From DATLFA01 sp039915945 (GTDB lineage: Bacteria; Actinomycetota; Acidimicrobiia; Acidimicrobiales; WLNW01), in assembly GCA_039915945.1 (NCBI GenBank), contig JBDSMH010000196.1:1-64000 (forward strand): 64,000 nt of DNA. The letters are read 5' to 3'. The position numbers were made by a program, and so were the translations under genes. The notes beneath the pieces were generated by a model that did not search any database, was not told the DNA's origin, and saw nothing but the letters and a program-made list of their open reading frames with translations. Below are positions 27,462 to 35,845 of the stretch, in pieces. The stretch's first letter is position 1, and each line of letters begins with the position of its first letter.

Positions 27462-28382
27462 ATGCAACGCCCATTGACGGTCGAGTCAGTCGTCGCCGGC
27501 CTTCGCGACAACGATTACCTTGCCGACGAAGGCCTGGCAACAGCCATTTTCCTTGCCTTGCGGTTGCATCGGCCGCTGCTGCTCGAAGGAGAAGCCGGCG
27601 TCGGTAAGACCGAGGTCGCGAAGGTGCTCTCGGCGTGGACCGGCGGCGAGCTGATCCGCCTGCAGTGCTACGAAGGCATCGACATCACACAGGCTGTCTA
27701 CGAGTGGGATTACTCGCGTCAGTTGCTGCATCTGCGAGCCGTCGAGATCGTCGAGGGTGGCGCCGGTCCGGGTGACATCGACAAAATCGAAAACGAGCTG
27801 TACAGCGAACGCTTTCTCGTGAAGCGCGCGCTGCTGCGGGCGATCGATCATCGCGAAGGTCCGCCGCCCATCTTGCTCATCGACGAGGTCGACCGGGCCG
27901 ATGACGAGTTCGAGGCGTTCCTGCTCGAAGTGCTTGCCGAGTACTCGGTGACTGTGCCCGAGCTCGGCACGTTTCGCGCGGCGACGCCACCGATCGTCAT
28001 CGTCACGTCCAATCGCACACGCGACGTGCACGACGCGCTCAAACGGCGCTGTCTCTATCACTGGGTCGAGCATCCGAACTTCGAGCGCGAGGTCGCGATC
28101 ATCCAGCTGCGCCTGCCCCACGTCGCGCAGTCGTTGGCGCGGCAGGTCGCGTCGGCGACCCAGCAGATCCGCGCGCTCGGCCTCTACAAGCCGCCGGGCG
28201 TTGCCGAGACGCTCGATTGGGCGGCTGCGCTCTCGGTGCTCGGCGTCGATCAACTCGATGTCGCGTCGACCGCGGCCACACTGGGCACGTTGCTCAAGTA
28301 TCGCGAAGACCACGCTCGCGTCATGAGCCACGGCATCGAGATGATCCTGCGCGCGGCACAGCCGCCCGCCACTGCGTCGTGA
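27462..28382 (+). CDS. MoxR-family AAA+ ATPase (CoxD-like)
   Basis: 306 residues. Walker A GEAGVGKTEVAK near residue 43, Walker B ILLIDEVDRAD near 136, sensor 1 VTSNRTRDV, arginine finger region ALKRRCLYHW. In cox operons CoxD with the VWA protein CoxE matures the molybdenum site (sulfuration and metal insertion). It is 10 bases after the FAD subunit, with a GGGGGG Shine-Dalgarno, and overlaps the start of the VWA gene. Confidence 0.9.
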   Translation: MQRPLTVESVVAGLRDNDYLADEGLATAIFLALRLHRPLLLEGEAGVGKTEVAKVLSAWTGGELIRLQCYEGIDITQAVYEWDYSRQLLHLRAVEIVEGGAGPGDIDKIENELYSERFLVKRALLRAIDHREGPPPILLIDEVDRADDEFEAFLLEVLAEYSVTVPELGTFRAATPPIVIVTSNRTRDVHDALKRRCLYHWVEHPNFEREVAIIQLRLPHVAQSLARQVASATQQIRALGLYKPPGVAETLDWAAALSVLGVDQLDVASTAATLGTLLKYREDHARVMSHGIEMILRAAQPPATAS

Positions 28383-29518
28383 CCGACGCCCCCGAGGGTG
28401 CGGCCGAAGAGACCGCGCTCGACGGTACGGCGATCACGCGGGCAGCGACTGGGTTCGTGTGGGCCCTGCGCACCGCGGGCCTTGTGGTGCCCTTGCATTC
28501 GGCAATCGAATACGTCGGCGCGTTGGAAGCGCTCGGGATCGAGCGGGGCTATTGGGCTGGCCGCGCGACGTTGATCCATCGGCCCGAAGACATCGATCTC
28601 TATGACCGTGTCTTCACCGCGTATTGGAAGCAGAGCGGCTTCGAATTGCGGCCCGACACACCGGTCGAACACGTCACGCTGGCCATCGACGACGAGTCGG
28701 GAGCGCCGCCGCCCGAGGGGGGCGATCAGGACGACAATCCCACCATCACCGTGCGCTACAGCGCGTCCGAGATCTTGCGCAACAAGGACTTCGCCGAATG
28801 TAGCGACGACGAGTTGGCCGAGGCGCGCCGTCTCATGGCGCAGATGCGAGTGGTTGGTTCGCCGCGACGGTCCCGGCGCATGGTGCGGTCCAAACGCATG
28901 CGCGGTCGTCCTGATCTGCGCCGCACGGTGCGGTACGCGTTGCGGGCGGAAGGCGAGCCCATCAAGCGCGCGTTCGTCGAGACCGGCGAGCGGCCGCGGC
29001 GTCTGGTGCTGTTGCTCGACGTGTCGGGTTCGATGGAGTCCTACGCCCGTGCATTGATTCGCTTCGTCCACGCCGCGGTGGTCGGTCGCACCAAGGTCGA
29101 GGCCTTCACGTTGGGCACGCGGCTCACTCGCATCACCCGTGAACTGTCGTCGCGCGATCCCGACGACGCGCTCGACCGCACTGCCGCGGCAGTCGCCGAC
29201 TGGTCGGGCGGCACCCGTCTCGGCGACGGCCTTCGCGAGTTCAACGACGAATGGGGCGTGCGGGGCATGGCCCGCGGCGCGGTGGTGGTCATCCTCTCCG
29301 ACGGCTGGGATCGGGGCGAGCCCGAGGTCATGGCCGAGCAGATGCAGCGCCTGCAGCGCGTGGCCTTCCGCGTGATCTGGGTGAACCCGCTCAAGGCCTC
29401 CCCGGGGTATGCCCCGCTGGCGCAGGGCATGGCGGCGGCGATGCCGTACATCGACGAGTTCGTCGAGGGGCACTCGGTCGAATCGCTCGAGCAACTCGCC
29501 GCGCTGATCGCGGCCTGA
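28379..29518 (+). CDS. VWA-domain protein (CoxE-like)
   Basis: 379 residues. The C-terminal half carries a von Willebrand A domain whose MIDAS motif DVSGSM is near residue 214, followed by GGTRLGDGLREF and LSDGWDRG. The N-terminal half has the helical region seen in CoxE. An acidic stretch near residues 110-125 (PPPEGGDQDDNP) is a probable linker. It acts with the MoxR ATPase encoded upstream, whose stop it overlaps (GTGA). Confidence 0.88.
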   Translation: MTDAPEGAAEETALDGTAITRAATGFVWALRTAGLVVPLHSAIEYVGALEALGIERGYWAGRATLIHRPEDIDLYDRVFTAYWKQSGFELRPDTPVEHVTLAIDDESGAPPPEGGDQDDNPTITVRYSASEILRNKDFAECSDDELAEARRLMAQMRVVGSPRRSRRMVRSKRMRGRPDLRRTVRYALRAEGEPIKRAFVETGERPRRLVLLLDVSGSMESYARALIRFVHAAVVGRTKVEAFTLGTRLTRITRELSSRDPDDALDRTAAAVADWSGGTRLGDGLREFNDEWGVRGMARGAVVVILSDGWDRGEPEVMAEQMQRLQRVAFRVIWVNPLKASPGYAPLAQGMAAAMPYIDEFVEGHSVESLEQLAALIAA

Positions 29519-29535
29519 ATACGGCAGAATGCAAC

Positions 29536-29560
29536 GGGCCCGAGCGGCCCTTCGGAGCGG
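29536..29560 (+). repeat. short palindromic repeat, family copy 1
   Basis: GGGCCCGAGCGGCCC followed by TTCGGAGCGG, in the 48-base gap between the VWA gene and the half-XdhC gene. It shares the GGCCCGAGCGGCC core with copies at 33252-33279 and 63256-63283. Confidence 0.6.
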
Positions 29561-29566
29561 AGAGTC

Positions 29567-29881
29567 ATGAAGGAAATCTTGAACGATCTCGAACGGTGGC
29601 AGCGGCAGGGCAAACGGGTGGCGATCGCCCGTGTGGTCGACCTCGAGGGTTCGGGGCCCCGGCTGCCCGGTGCTGCCATGGCGGTCGCCGAGGACGGCGA
29701 GGTCTCGGGTTCGGTGTCGGGGGGCTGCGTCGAAGGCGCCGTCGTCGTCGAGGCATTGAGCGTGCTCGAAAAGGGTGATCGTCGCGTGGTGACGTTCGGC
29801 TACAGCGATGACGAGGCCTTCTCGGTCGGTCTCACCTGCGGGGGCACCATCCACCTGTTCATCGAACCGCTCGACTGGTAG
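29567..29881 (+). CDS. XdhC/CoxI N-terminal domain protein (half-size)
   Basis: 104 residues, corresponding only to the first domain of XdhC (ARVVDLEGSGPRLPGAAMAV, SGSVSGGCVEGAV, FGYSDDEAFSVGLTCGG). XdhC proteins bind Mo-cofactor and add the sulfido ligand before insertion into the hydroxylase. The Rossmann half is encoded separately by the next gene, three bases downstream. ATG 29567 has GCGGAGAG upstream. Confidence 0.85.
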   Translation: MKEILNDLERWQRQGKRVAIARVVDLEGSGPRLPGAAMAVAEDGEVSGSVSGGCVEGAVVVEALSVLEKGDRRVVTFGYSDDEAFSVGLTCGGTIHLFIEPLDW

Positions 29882-29884
29882 TCG

Positions 29885-30682
29885 ATGGCGACGCCGATCT
29901 TCGATCAACTCCGCGCATCGATTCGCGCCGAACGACCCGTCGCGTTGGCGACAGTGATCGACGGCCCCGGCATCGGCCGCAAGCTGTTGGTGCACCGCGA
30001 CGAAGCGCCCAGTGGCTCACTCGGCAACGACGATCTCGATCGTGTCGTTGCCCGTGACGCGCTGGGCGAACTCGAAGCCGGCCGTTCGCTCGTTCGCCAC
30101 TATGGCGAACATGGCGAAGCGCGCGAAGAGACCGTTGGCGTGTTCATCGAGTCGTTCGCTTCGCCGCCGCGCATGCTCATCTTCGGTGCGGTCGATTTCA
30201 CCGCAGCATTGACCCGCGTCGCGAAGATCCTTGGCTACCGCGTCACCGTCTGCGATGCCCGCGAGGTGTTCGCGACCAAGGCCCGATTCCCCTTTGCCGA
30301 CGAGGTCGTCGTCGACTGGCCCAATCGCCTGCTCGACGCGGTGGGCCACACCTTGGGGCCGCGCGATGCCGTCTGCGTGCTTACGCACGACGCAAAGTTC
30401 GATGTGCCGGCGGTTGTCGGTGCGCTCGCCAGTCAAGTGGGTTACATCGGTGTGATGGGTTCGCGCAAGACGCACGACAAGCGCACCGAGCGGCTGCGCG
30501 AAGCTGGTGTCGACGATGCCGGGCTGGCTCGGCTCATGTCGCCGATCGGGCTCGACATCGGCGCCCGCACGCCCGAAGAGACCGCGGTGTCGATCGTGGC
30601 CGAGATCATCGCGATGCGCACCGGCCGGCACGCGCCCTCGTTGCGCGACTCGAGCGGCTCGATCCACTCGCTCCACCAGTGA
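29885..30682 (+). CDS. XdhC Rossmann-domain protein (CoxF-like, second half)
   Basis: 265 residues. The C-terminal 160 residues match the XdhC Rossmann domain (LIFGAVDFTAALTRVAKILG, VTVCDAREVFATKARF, VGYIGVMGSRKTHDKR, SPIGLDIGARTPEE). The N-terminal 90 residues partly resemble another copy of the first domain. Together with the preceding 104-residue protein it should supply XdhC function. Its TGA overlaps the GTG of the MocA-like gene. Confidence 0.85.
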   Translation: MATPIFDQLRASIRAERPVALATVIDGPGIGRKLLVHRDEAPSGSLGNDDLDRVVARDALGELEAGRSLVRHYGEHGEAREETVGVFIESFASPPRMLIFGAVDFTAALTRVAKILGYRVTVCDAREVFATKARFPFADEVVVDWPNRLLDAVGHTLGPRDAVCVLTHDAKFDVPAVVGALASQVGYIGVMGSRKTHDKRTERLREAGVDDAGLARLMSPIGLDIGARTPEETAVSIVAEIIAMRTGRHAPSLRDSSGSIHSLHQ

Positions 30683-31236
30683 CGATCGCCGCCGTCTTGT
30701 TGGCGGCCGGCGGCGGCACCCGCTTTGCCGGACCCACGCACAAGTTGCTCGCCGATTTCCGCGGCAAGCCGGTCGTGCAGTGGGCCGTCGAAAACGCAGC
30801 CGCGGCGCAACTCGACGATTTGGTCGTCGTCACCGGTGCCGTCGACATTCGCCATGTCCTGCCCGCGGGGGTCACCGTGCTCCACAACCCGCAGTGGCAC
30901 GAAGGGCAGGCAACGTCATTGCAAACCGCAATCCGCCACGCGTGGCGCGCCGGCTACGACGCGATCGTCGTCGGTCTCGGCGATCAGCCACTGGTCCCGT
31001 CAGCCACCTGGCGGACCATCGCGGACAGTGACGGTCCGCTCGTGTCCGCGGTGCTGGACGGTCACCGCAGCCCCCCGATGCGTATCGACAAGGATTTGTG
31101 GCCGTTGCTACCCACCGCCGGCGACGAAGGTGCCCGAGTGCTGATCCGAGGTAGGCCCGACCTACTCCGCGAGATAGCGTGCCCTGGGCACGGGCTCGAT
31201 ATCGACACCCTGGAGGATCTGCCGTCGTGGAGTTGA
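30679..31236 (+). CDS. MocA/MobA-like molybdenum cofactor nucleotidyltransferase
   Basis: 185 residues. The NTP-transferase signature LLAAGGGTRFAGPTHKL opens the protein, followed by VGLGDQPLV and DEGARVL. MocA transfers CMP from CTP to molybdopterin, giving the cytosine dinucleotide used by hydroxylases of this family, which fits the operon. The start is GTG 30679 inside the previous stop; the end overlaps the next gene by 10 bases. Confidence 0.88.
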   Translation: MTIAAVLLAAGGGTRFAGPTHKLLADFRGKPVVQWAVENAAAAQLDDLVVVTGAVDIRHVLPAGVTVLHNPQWHEGQATSLQTAIRHAWRAGYDAIVVGLGDQPLVPSATWRTIADSDGPLVSAVLDGHRSPPMRIDKDLWPLLPTAGDEGARVLIRGRPDLLREIACPGHGLDIDTLEDLPSWS

Positions 31237-31898
31237 ACAACGATTTCGAGGTAAACGCGCCAATCGAAAAGGCGTGGGCAGTCCTGACCGATGTCGAGAA
31301 GATCGCGCCGTGCTTGCCCGGCGCGCAGCTACAAGAGGTCGAGGGCGACGAATATCGCGGCATCGTCAAGGTCAAGGTCGGCCCGATCACGGCGCAATAC
31401 AAAGGTGCGGCCACCTTTGTCGAAAAGGACGACGCCAACCATCGTGCGGTGCTGAAGGCCGACGGTCGCGACACCCGCGGCGCCGGCAACGCGTCGGCAA
31501 TGATCACCGCGCAACTGCAAGCGGTGGGCGATCGCACCAAGGTGTCCGTCAGCACCGATCTCACTGTGACCGGCAAGGTCGCGCAGTTCGGCCGGGGTGT
31601 CATGGCCGACGTGTCGGCCAAGCTCATGACGCAGTTCGCCGACAACCTCGAAACGCTCATGGAAGGCCAACCGGCGCCGGCGGCCAAGGCCGACGACACC
31701 ATTGCTGCGCCCGCGGCTACCGCTACGTCAGCCGCACCGTCGACGGGCGTGCGCAAGATCGATTCGCCCGAAGCGAAGCCGGTCGATCTCATCGCCACCA
31801 CTGGCTCGCCCGTACTCAAGCGCCTCGCGCCGGTTCTCGGCGCAGTGGTCGGTCTTTCGCTGCTGCTCCGCCGGTTCCGCCGCCGCCGCAACAAGTGA
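31227..31898 (+). CDS. CoxG-like SRPBCC protein with C-terminal membrane anchor
   Basis: 223 residues. Residues 1-150 are a START/Bet v1-like SRPBCC domain (FEVNAPIEKAWAVLTDVEKI, LPGAQL, GPITAQYKG). An Ala/Pro-rich linker leads to a single membrane span near 205-218 and a RRFRRRR end. CoxG is thought to anchor CO dehydrogenase to the membrane or to bind its quinone acceptor. GTG 31227 has GGAGG 10 bases upstream. The stop overlaps the DUF501 start. Confidence 0.88.
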   Translation: MELNNDFEVNAPIEKAWAVLTDVEKIAPCLPGAQLQEVEGDEYRGIVKVKVGPITAQYKGAATFVEKDDANHRAVLKADGRDTRGAGNASAMITAQLQAVGDRTKVSVSTDLTVTGKVAQFGRGVMADVSAKLMTQFADNLETLMEGQPAPAAKADDTIAAPAATATSAAPSTGVRKIDSPEAKPVDLIATTGSPVLKRLAPVLGAVVGLSLLLRRFRRRRNK

Positions 31899-32353
31899 CT
31901 GCTGCCGACGATCACGCCGCGGTGGCGACCCTGTTGGGCCGTCCACCAGATTGCGACTACGTGGTCGTCGCCCGCGATGCCGGCGGTAACCCGACGGTGA
32001 TCCGCAACATGCCGGTGATGCGCGACGGCACACCGATGCCGACGCGCTTTTGGCTCGTCGGCAAGAACGAACGAATTGCAGTGAGTCGATTGGAGACGGT
32101 CGGCGGCGTGCGCGCCGCCGAGCGGGCCATCGACCCGGTTGTGCTCGCCGATGCCCATGATCGCTACGCCCGCGAGCGCGACGCGCACCTGCCCATCGAT
32201 CACGTCGGCCCGCGGCCGTCGGGTGGGGTCGGCGGGACCCGCGTCGGGGTCAAGTGCCTACACGCGCACTACGCCTGGTTCCTCGCCGGCGGTGACGACC
32301 CGGTTGGCCGATGGGTGGCGGCCCACCTCGGTGGTGAAGGCGAGCTCACGTGA
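31895..32353 (+). CDS. DUF501 protein
   Basis: 152 residues. The family core is clear: MPTRFWLV, LETVGGVRAAE, DRYARERDAHLP, and the C-terminal block GGVGGTRVGVKCLHAHYAW. Its function is not established. It normally lies between ftsB and ppx in actinobacteria. Here it is coupled by GTGA overlaps to the CoxG-like gene on one side and ppx on the other, so the housekeeping pair may now be read from the molybdenum-hydroxylase transcript. Confidence 0.9.
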   Translation: MTAADDHAAVATLLGRPPDCDYVVVARDAGGNPTVIRNMPVMRDGTPMPTRFWLVGKNERIAVSRLETVGGVRAAERAIDPVVLADAHDRYARERDAHLPIDHVGPRPSGGVGGTRVGVKCLHAHYAWFLAGGDDPVGRWVAAHLGGEGELT

Positions 32354-33285
32354 GTTACGCAGCCATTGATTGCGGTACCAACTCGACGCGGCTGCTCGTA
32401 CACGACGGCACGCGTACGGTCGAGCGGCTGATGAGCATCACCCGCCTCGGCCAGGGTGTCGACGCCACCGGACAGCTGGCGCCCGAAGCGATCGAACGCA
32501 CCCTCGCGGTGCTGCGGGAGTATCGCGTCGTGCTCGGTCGCCATGGCGTGACCAAGACGCGCATGACGGCGACGTCGGCGGCGCGCGATGCGGCGAATCG
32601 CGACGAGTTCTTCGTCGCCGCACGCGAGATCGTCGGTGTCGAGGCCGAGCTGTTGTCGGGCGACGAAGAGGGACGGCTGTCGTTCATGGGTGCGACAGCC
32701 GAGCTCTCGCCGGACGACGGCCCATTCCTCGTCGTCGACATCGGGGGAGGCTCGACCGAGTTCTCGTACGGGCTCACCGAGTGCGAGTACGCACGATCGG
32801 TCGACATCGGTTGCGTGCGCCTCACCGAGAAGTACATCAGCCATGACCCGCCTCGGCCCGAAGAGTTGCTCGCGTGCCTGTCGCTCGTCGAAACATACGT
32901 CGACGACATCGCCCGTGAGTTCCCCGCCTTGTCGGATGCGCCGCGCTTCGTGGGTTTGGCCGGCACGGTCTCGACCACCGCGGCAGTCGAGCTGGGCTTG
33001 GCCGTATACGACCGCGACCGCATCCACCACTTCGAGTTGACGCGGGACGCCGTCGAGGACGTGTTTCGCACGCTCGCCACCGAGAATCGTGCAGAACGAT
33101 TGGGTAACCCGGGTCTCGAGGTGGGCAGGGCCGACGTGATCGTCGGCGGTCTGTGCGTACTCGTGCAGATAATGCGCCAACTCGATCTCGACCGGTGTCT
33201 CGTCTCGGAAAGCGACATCCTCGACGGGTTGGTGATGAGCCTGCGGAACCAAGGCCCGAGCGGCCTCCTTCAGAGCGGGCTGTAG
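32350..33285 (+). CDS. ppx: Ppx/GppA exopolyphosphatase family protein
   Basis: 311 residues, the short actinobacterial form with the ASKHA fold. AAIDCGTNSTRLLV (phosphate 1), the LTARDAANRDEF-like TATSAARDAANRDEF, DIGGGSTEFSYG (phosphate 2) and VGLAGTVSTTAA are present. It hydrolyses polyphosphate and/or pppGpp. The start is GTG 32350 overlapping DUF501. The last codons lie in a palindromic repeat. Confidence 0.93.
   Translation: MSYAAIDCGTNSTRLLVHDGTRTVERLMSITRLGQGVDATGQLAPEAIERTLAVLREYRVVLGRHGVTKTRMTATSAARDAANRDEFFVAAREIVGVEAELLSGDEEGRLSFMGATAELSPDDGPFLVVDIGGGSTEFSYGLTECEYARSVDIGCVRLTEKYISHDPPRPEELLACLSLVETYVDDIAREFPALSDAPRFVGLAGTVSTTAAVELGLAVYDRDRIHHFELTRDAVEDVFRTLATENRAERLGNPGLEVGRADVIVGGLCVLVQIMRQLDLDRCLVSESDILDGLVMSLRNQGPSGLLQSGL
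33252..33279 (+). repeat. short palindromic repeat, family copy 2 (inside ppx 3' end)
   Basis: A 28-base element beginning AGGCCCGAGCGGCC and ending CAGAGCGGG. It differs from the copy at 63256-63283 at only two positions. Here it encodes the ppx C-terminus (GPSGLLQSG). Confidence 0.7.
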
Positions 33286-33295
33286 GCTTTTGCCG

Positions 33296-34390
33296 ATGAT
33301 TCACCGCGATCGCATTTTGATGGGCCCCGGCCCGTGCAACCCGTATCCCGAAGTGATCGAAGCCTTCGCTCGACCGGTGCTCGGTCACCTCGACCCTGAC
33401 TTCATTGCACTGCTCGACGAGACCAACGAACGCCTTCGCCAAGTGTTCCGTACCAAGAACGCGTTGACGTTCCCGATCAGCGCCACCGGTTCGGCCGGCA
33501 TGGAGGCCGCGTTCGTCAATTTCGTCGAGCCCGGCGACACGGTCGTCATCGGTGTCAACGGCGTGTTCGGTCAGCGCATGTGCGAAGTGGCAGCGCGCTG
33601 CCGGGCAGAGGTCGTTCGCGTCGATGTCGAATGGGGCCGCGCCATCGATCCGCAACAGTTGCTCGACGCGCACCGCAACCCGACGATCATCGCGACCGTG
33701 CACGCCGAGACGTCGACCGGTGTGCGCAACGACGTCGCCGAGCTCGGCGCCAACAAAGGTGACGCGCTGCTGCTCGTCGACTGCGTGACGTCGTTGGGCG
33801 GCATCCCGCTCGAGATCGACGAGTGGGGGATCGACATCGCGTACAGCGGCACGCAAAAGTGTCTCGGCGTCCCGCCGGGCCTGTCGCCGCTGACCGTGAG
33901 CGCGCGTGCGCTGGATCGGGTCGTGGCGACTCCGCAGTCGTGGTACCTCGACCTCAACATGATCAAGAAATACGTCACCGGTGAAGGGGCCAGGGCCTAC
34001 CACCACACGGCGCAGATCTCGATGATCTACGCCATCCATGCCGGCCTCGGCGTCATACTCGAAGAAGGCCTCGAGAATTCCTGGGCACGTCACGCCGAGT
34101 GCGGCGAGCTGTTGCAGCGCGGTCTCGAAGCGATGGGCATGAAACTGTTCGCGCAAGAGGGGCACCGGCTGCCCGAGCTCACGACCGTCTGGATCCCCGA
34201 GACACTGCCGGCGGGCACCGACGAAGCCGCGCTGCGGCGCACGTTGCTCCAACGCTATGGCATCGAGATCGGTGGAGGGCTGGGCCCGGTCGCGGGCAGA
34301 GTGTGGCGCATCGGTTGCATGGGACACACCGCGCGACCCCGCAACGTCACCATGTTGCTCGGCGCCCTTCGCGAGCTACTCGAGGGCTGA
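33296..34390 (+). CDS. alanine-glyoxylate/serine-pyruvate type aminotransferase
   Basis: 364 residues, class V PLP aminotransferase. LMGPGPCNPYPEVIEAF, ATGSAGMEAAFVNFVEPGD, VHAETSTGVRND, DCVTSLGG and the PLP lysine in YSGTQKCLGVPPGL (near residue 190) match the AGT/PucG family. Likely reactions are alanine or serine to glyoxylate. ATG 33296 is preferred over TTG 33290. It follows ppx by 10 bases but is functionally unrelated. Confidence 0.9.
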   Translation: MIHRDRILMGPGPCNPYPEVIEAFARPVLGHLDPDFIALLDETNERLRQVFRTKNALTFPISATGSAGMEAAFVNFVEPGDTVVIGVNGVFGQRMCEVAARCRAEVVRVDVEWGRAIDPQQLLDAHRNPTIIATVHAETSTGVRNDVAELGANKGDALLLVDCVTSLGGIPLEIDEWGIDIAYSGTQKCLGVPPGLSPLTVSARALDRVVATPQSWYLDLNMIKKYVTGEGARAYHHTAQISMIYAIHAGLGVILEEGLENSWARHAECGELLQRGLEAMGMKLFAQEGHRLPELTTVWIPETLPAGTDEAALRRTLLQRYGIEIGGGLGPVAGRVWRIGCMGHTARPRNVTMLLGALRELLEG

Positions 34391-34471
34391 GCTTGCACGG
34401 TCTGAGCTCGCAATCTTGGCGGGCAGACGGGCGCCGAGCACGCCTGACGCCGAACGCGTAAGGTGCGCGAC

Positions 34472-35062
34472 GTGACGACGTTGTACGGCCGACGCGTCAC
34501 GCTGCGGCCGCTCACTCCGAACGACTTCGATGCGTGGCGCGAGGTGCGTCGCCGCAATTGCGCGTGGCTCACTCAATGGGAGCCGACACGACCTCCGGGT
34601 CAACCTGACATCATCGAAGATTCCGCGGCGTTTTTCGCTCGTTGCGGCGCGCGTCAGCGCGAACGGCAACTCGGCGCCGGCTACGCGTTCGGAGTTTTCG
34701 TCGACGACATGTTCTCAGGCGAGATGAATCTCTCGTCCGTGCAGCGCGGCCCGTTCCAGAACGCGTACGTCGGCTACTGGATCGACTCGGCCCGTGCGGG
34801 CTGTGGCTATACGCCCGAAGCACTCGTCGTTGCTGCGCAGTTCGCGTTCGAGACCATCCGTCTCCACCGGCTACAGATATCGATTATCCCGCGCAACTCG
34901 GCGAGCCGCCGGGTCGTCGAAAAGCTCGACATCCGCTGCGAGGGCGTCGCGGTGCGCTACCTCGAGATCAACGGCGCCTGGGAAGACCACATGAGGTTCG
35001 CGGTGACGAGCGAAGAGTGGTGGATTCGCCGCGACGAACTGCTCGGCAACTGGGTCAGCTGA
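34472..35062 (+). CDS. GNAT N-acetyltransferase (RimJ-like)
   Basis: 196 residues. GRRVTLRPLTPNDFDAWREV opens the protein; the middle has VGYWIDSARAGCGYTPEAL, the acetyl-CoA binding region equivalent to the R/Q-x2-G-x-G/A loop, and IRLHRLQISIIPRNSASRRVVEKL. It closely follows the RimJ/RimL pattern (N-terminal acetylation of ribosomal proteins or other substrates). GTG 34472 is preferred because AAGG lies eight bases upstream; GTG 34463 overlaps that site. Confidence 0.87.
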   Translation: MTTLYGRRVTLRPLTPNDFDAWREVRRRNCAWLTQWEPTRPPGQPDIIEDSAAFFARCGARQRERQLGAGYAFGVFVDDMFSGEMNLSSVQRGPFQNAYVGYWIDSARAGCGYTPEALVVAAQFAFETIRLHRLQISIIPRNSASRRVVEKLDIRCEGVAVRYLEINGAWEDHMRFAVTSEEWWIRRDELLGNWVS

Positions 35063-35068
35063 CGTCGG

Positions 35069-35830
35069 TCAATTCTTGTCGCGCGAGATCTGCTGTTGCA
35101 GCTTGGTGACGAGCTCCATGAACGGTGGTTGATCCATCGACCACGCTTGCGGATCGAGTTCGTGGGCAACGGCTGCCTCGGAAGTGTCGAGCCCCTGGAG
35201 TTGCTGAATGGTGGCTTTGGTGCGACTGGTCAGCTCGCGCGGGAACGTCGCCGCGCGCGCGGCCAATGACGTCGCGGCGGCGAGCAGGTCGGCATCGTCG
35301 ATGCAGCGCCATGCGAGGCCGATCTCTGCCGCGCGCTCACCATCGACTGCCTCTCCGAACAACACCATGGCCATGACGGTCTGATGGTCGGTGATGCGGC
35401 GAAGCCGCCATGTGTGGCCGCCACCCGGATGGATGCCGATCTGCATGAATCGCGTGTCGAAGCGGGCACTGCGCGCCGCGAGGATGACGTCGCAGGCGAG
35501 CGCCATGTTCATGCCGGCGCCGACTGCCGCACCATTGACGGCGGCGACGGTCGGCAGCGATGTGTGCGCGAGGCGCAGGAAGCCGGCGTAGATCTTGCCC
35601 AACGATTCTCGGTGCCGGCTGTTCTTCAGATCTTCGAGATCCGCGCCCGCGCAGAATGCGGGTGGCGCGCCCGTGAGGACGATGGCACCGACATCATCGC
35701 GGCTCTCGATTTCGTCGATGGCAGCGATCAGTTCGTCGTTGAGCACCAGGTTGATCGCATTGCGTCGTGCGGGATCGTTGAGGGTGATTGTCGCGACGCG
35801 TTCGGAGACGCTGACGAGCACGTAGGGCAT
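35069..35830 (-). CDS. enoyl-CoA hydratase/isomerase family protein
   Basis: 253 residues, crotonase fold. The oxyanion-hole regions FCAGADLEDL and GAAVGAGMNMALACD are intact. The first catalytic Glu position of enoyl-CoA hydratase falls in FMQIGIHPGGGHTWRLRRI, where the usual Glu pair is not evident, so the reaction (hydration, isomerisation or other) is open. The gene is convergent with the GNAT gene (6 bases apart) and lies 15 bases from the nuclease gene upstream on the same strand. Confidence 0.87.
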   Translation of the reverse strand: MPYVLVSVSERVATITLNDPARRNAINLVLNDELIAAIDEIESRDDVGAIVLTGAPPAFCAGADLEDLKNSRHRESLGKIYAGFLRLAHTSLPTVAAVNGAAVGAGMNMALACDVILAARSARFDTRFMQIGIHPGGGHTWRLRRITDHQTVMAMVLFGEAVDGERAAEIGLAWRCIDDADLLAAATSLAARAATFPRELTSRTKATIQQLQGLDTSEAAVAHELDPQAWSMDQPPFMELVTKLQQQISRDKN

Positions 35831-35845
35831 GCGCGTAGTCTGCCA

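Noticed and set aside
34463..34471. GTG 34463 as the start of the GNAT gene
   Set aside because: It overlaps the best ribosome binding site (AAGG); GTG 34472 has correct spacing and a more typical N-terminus.
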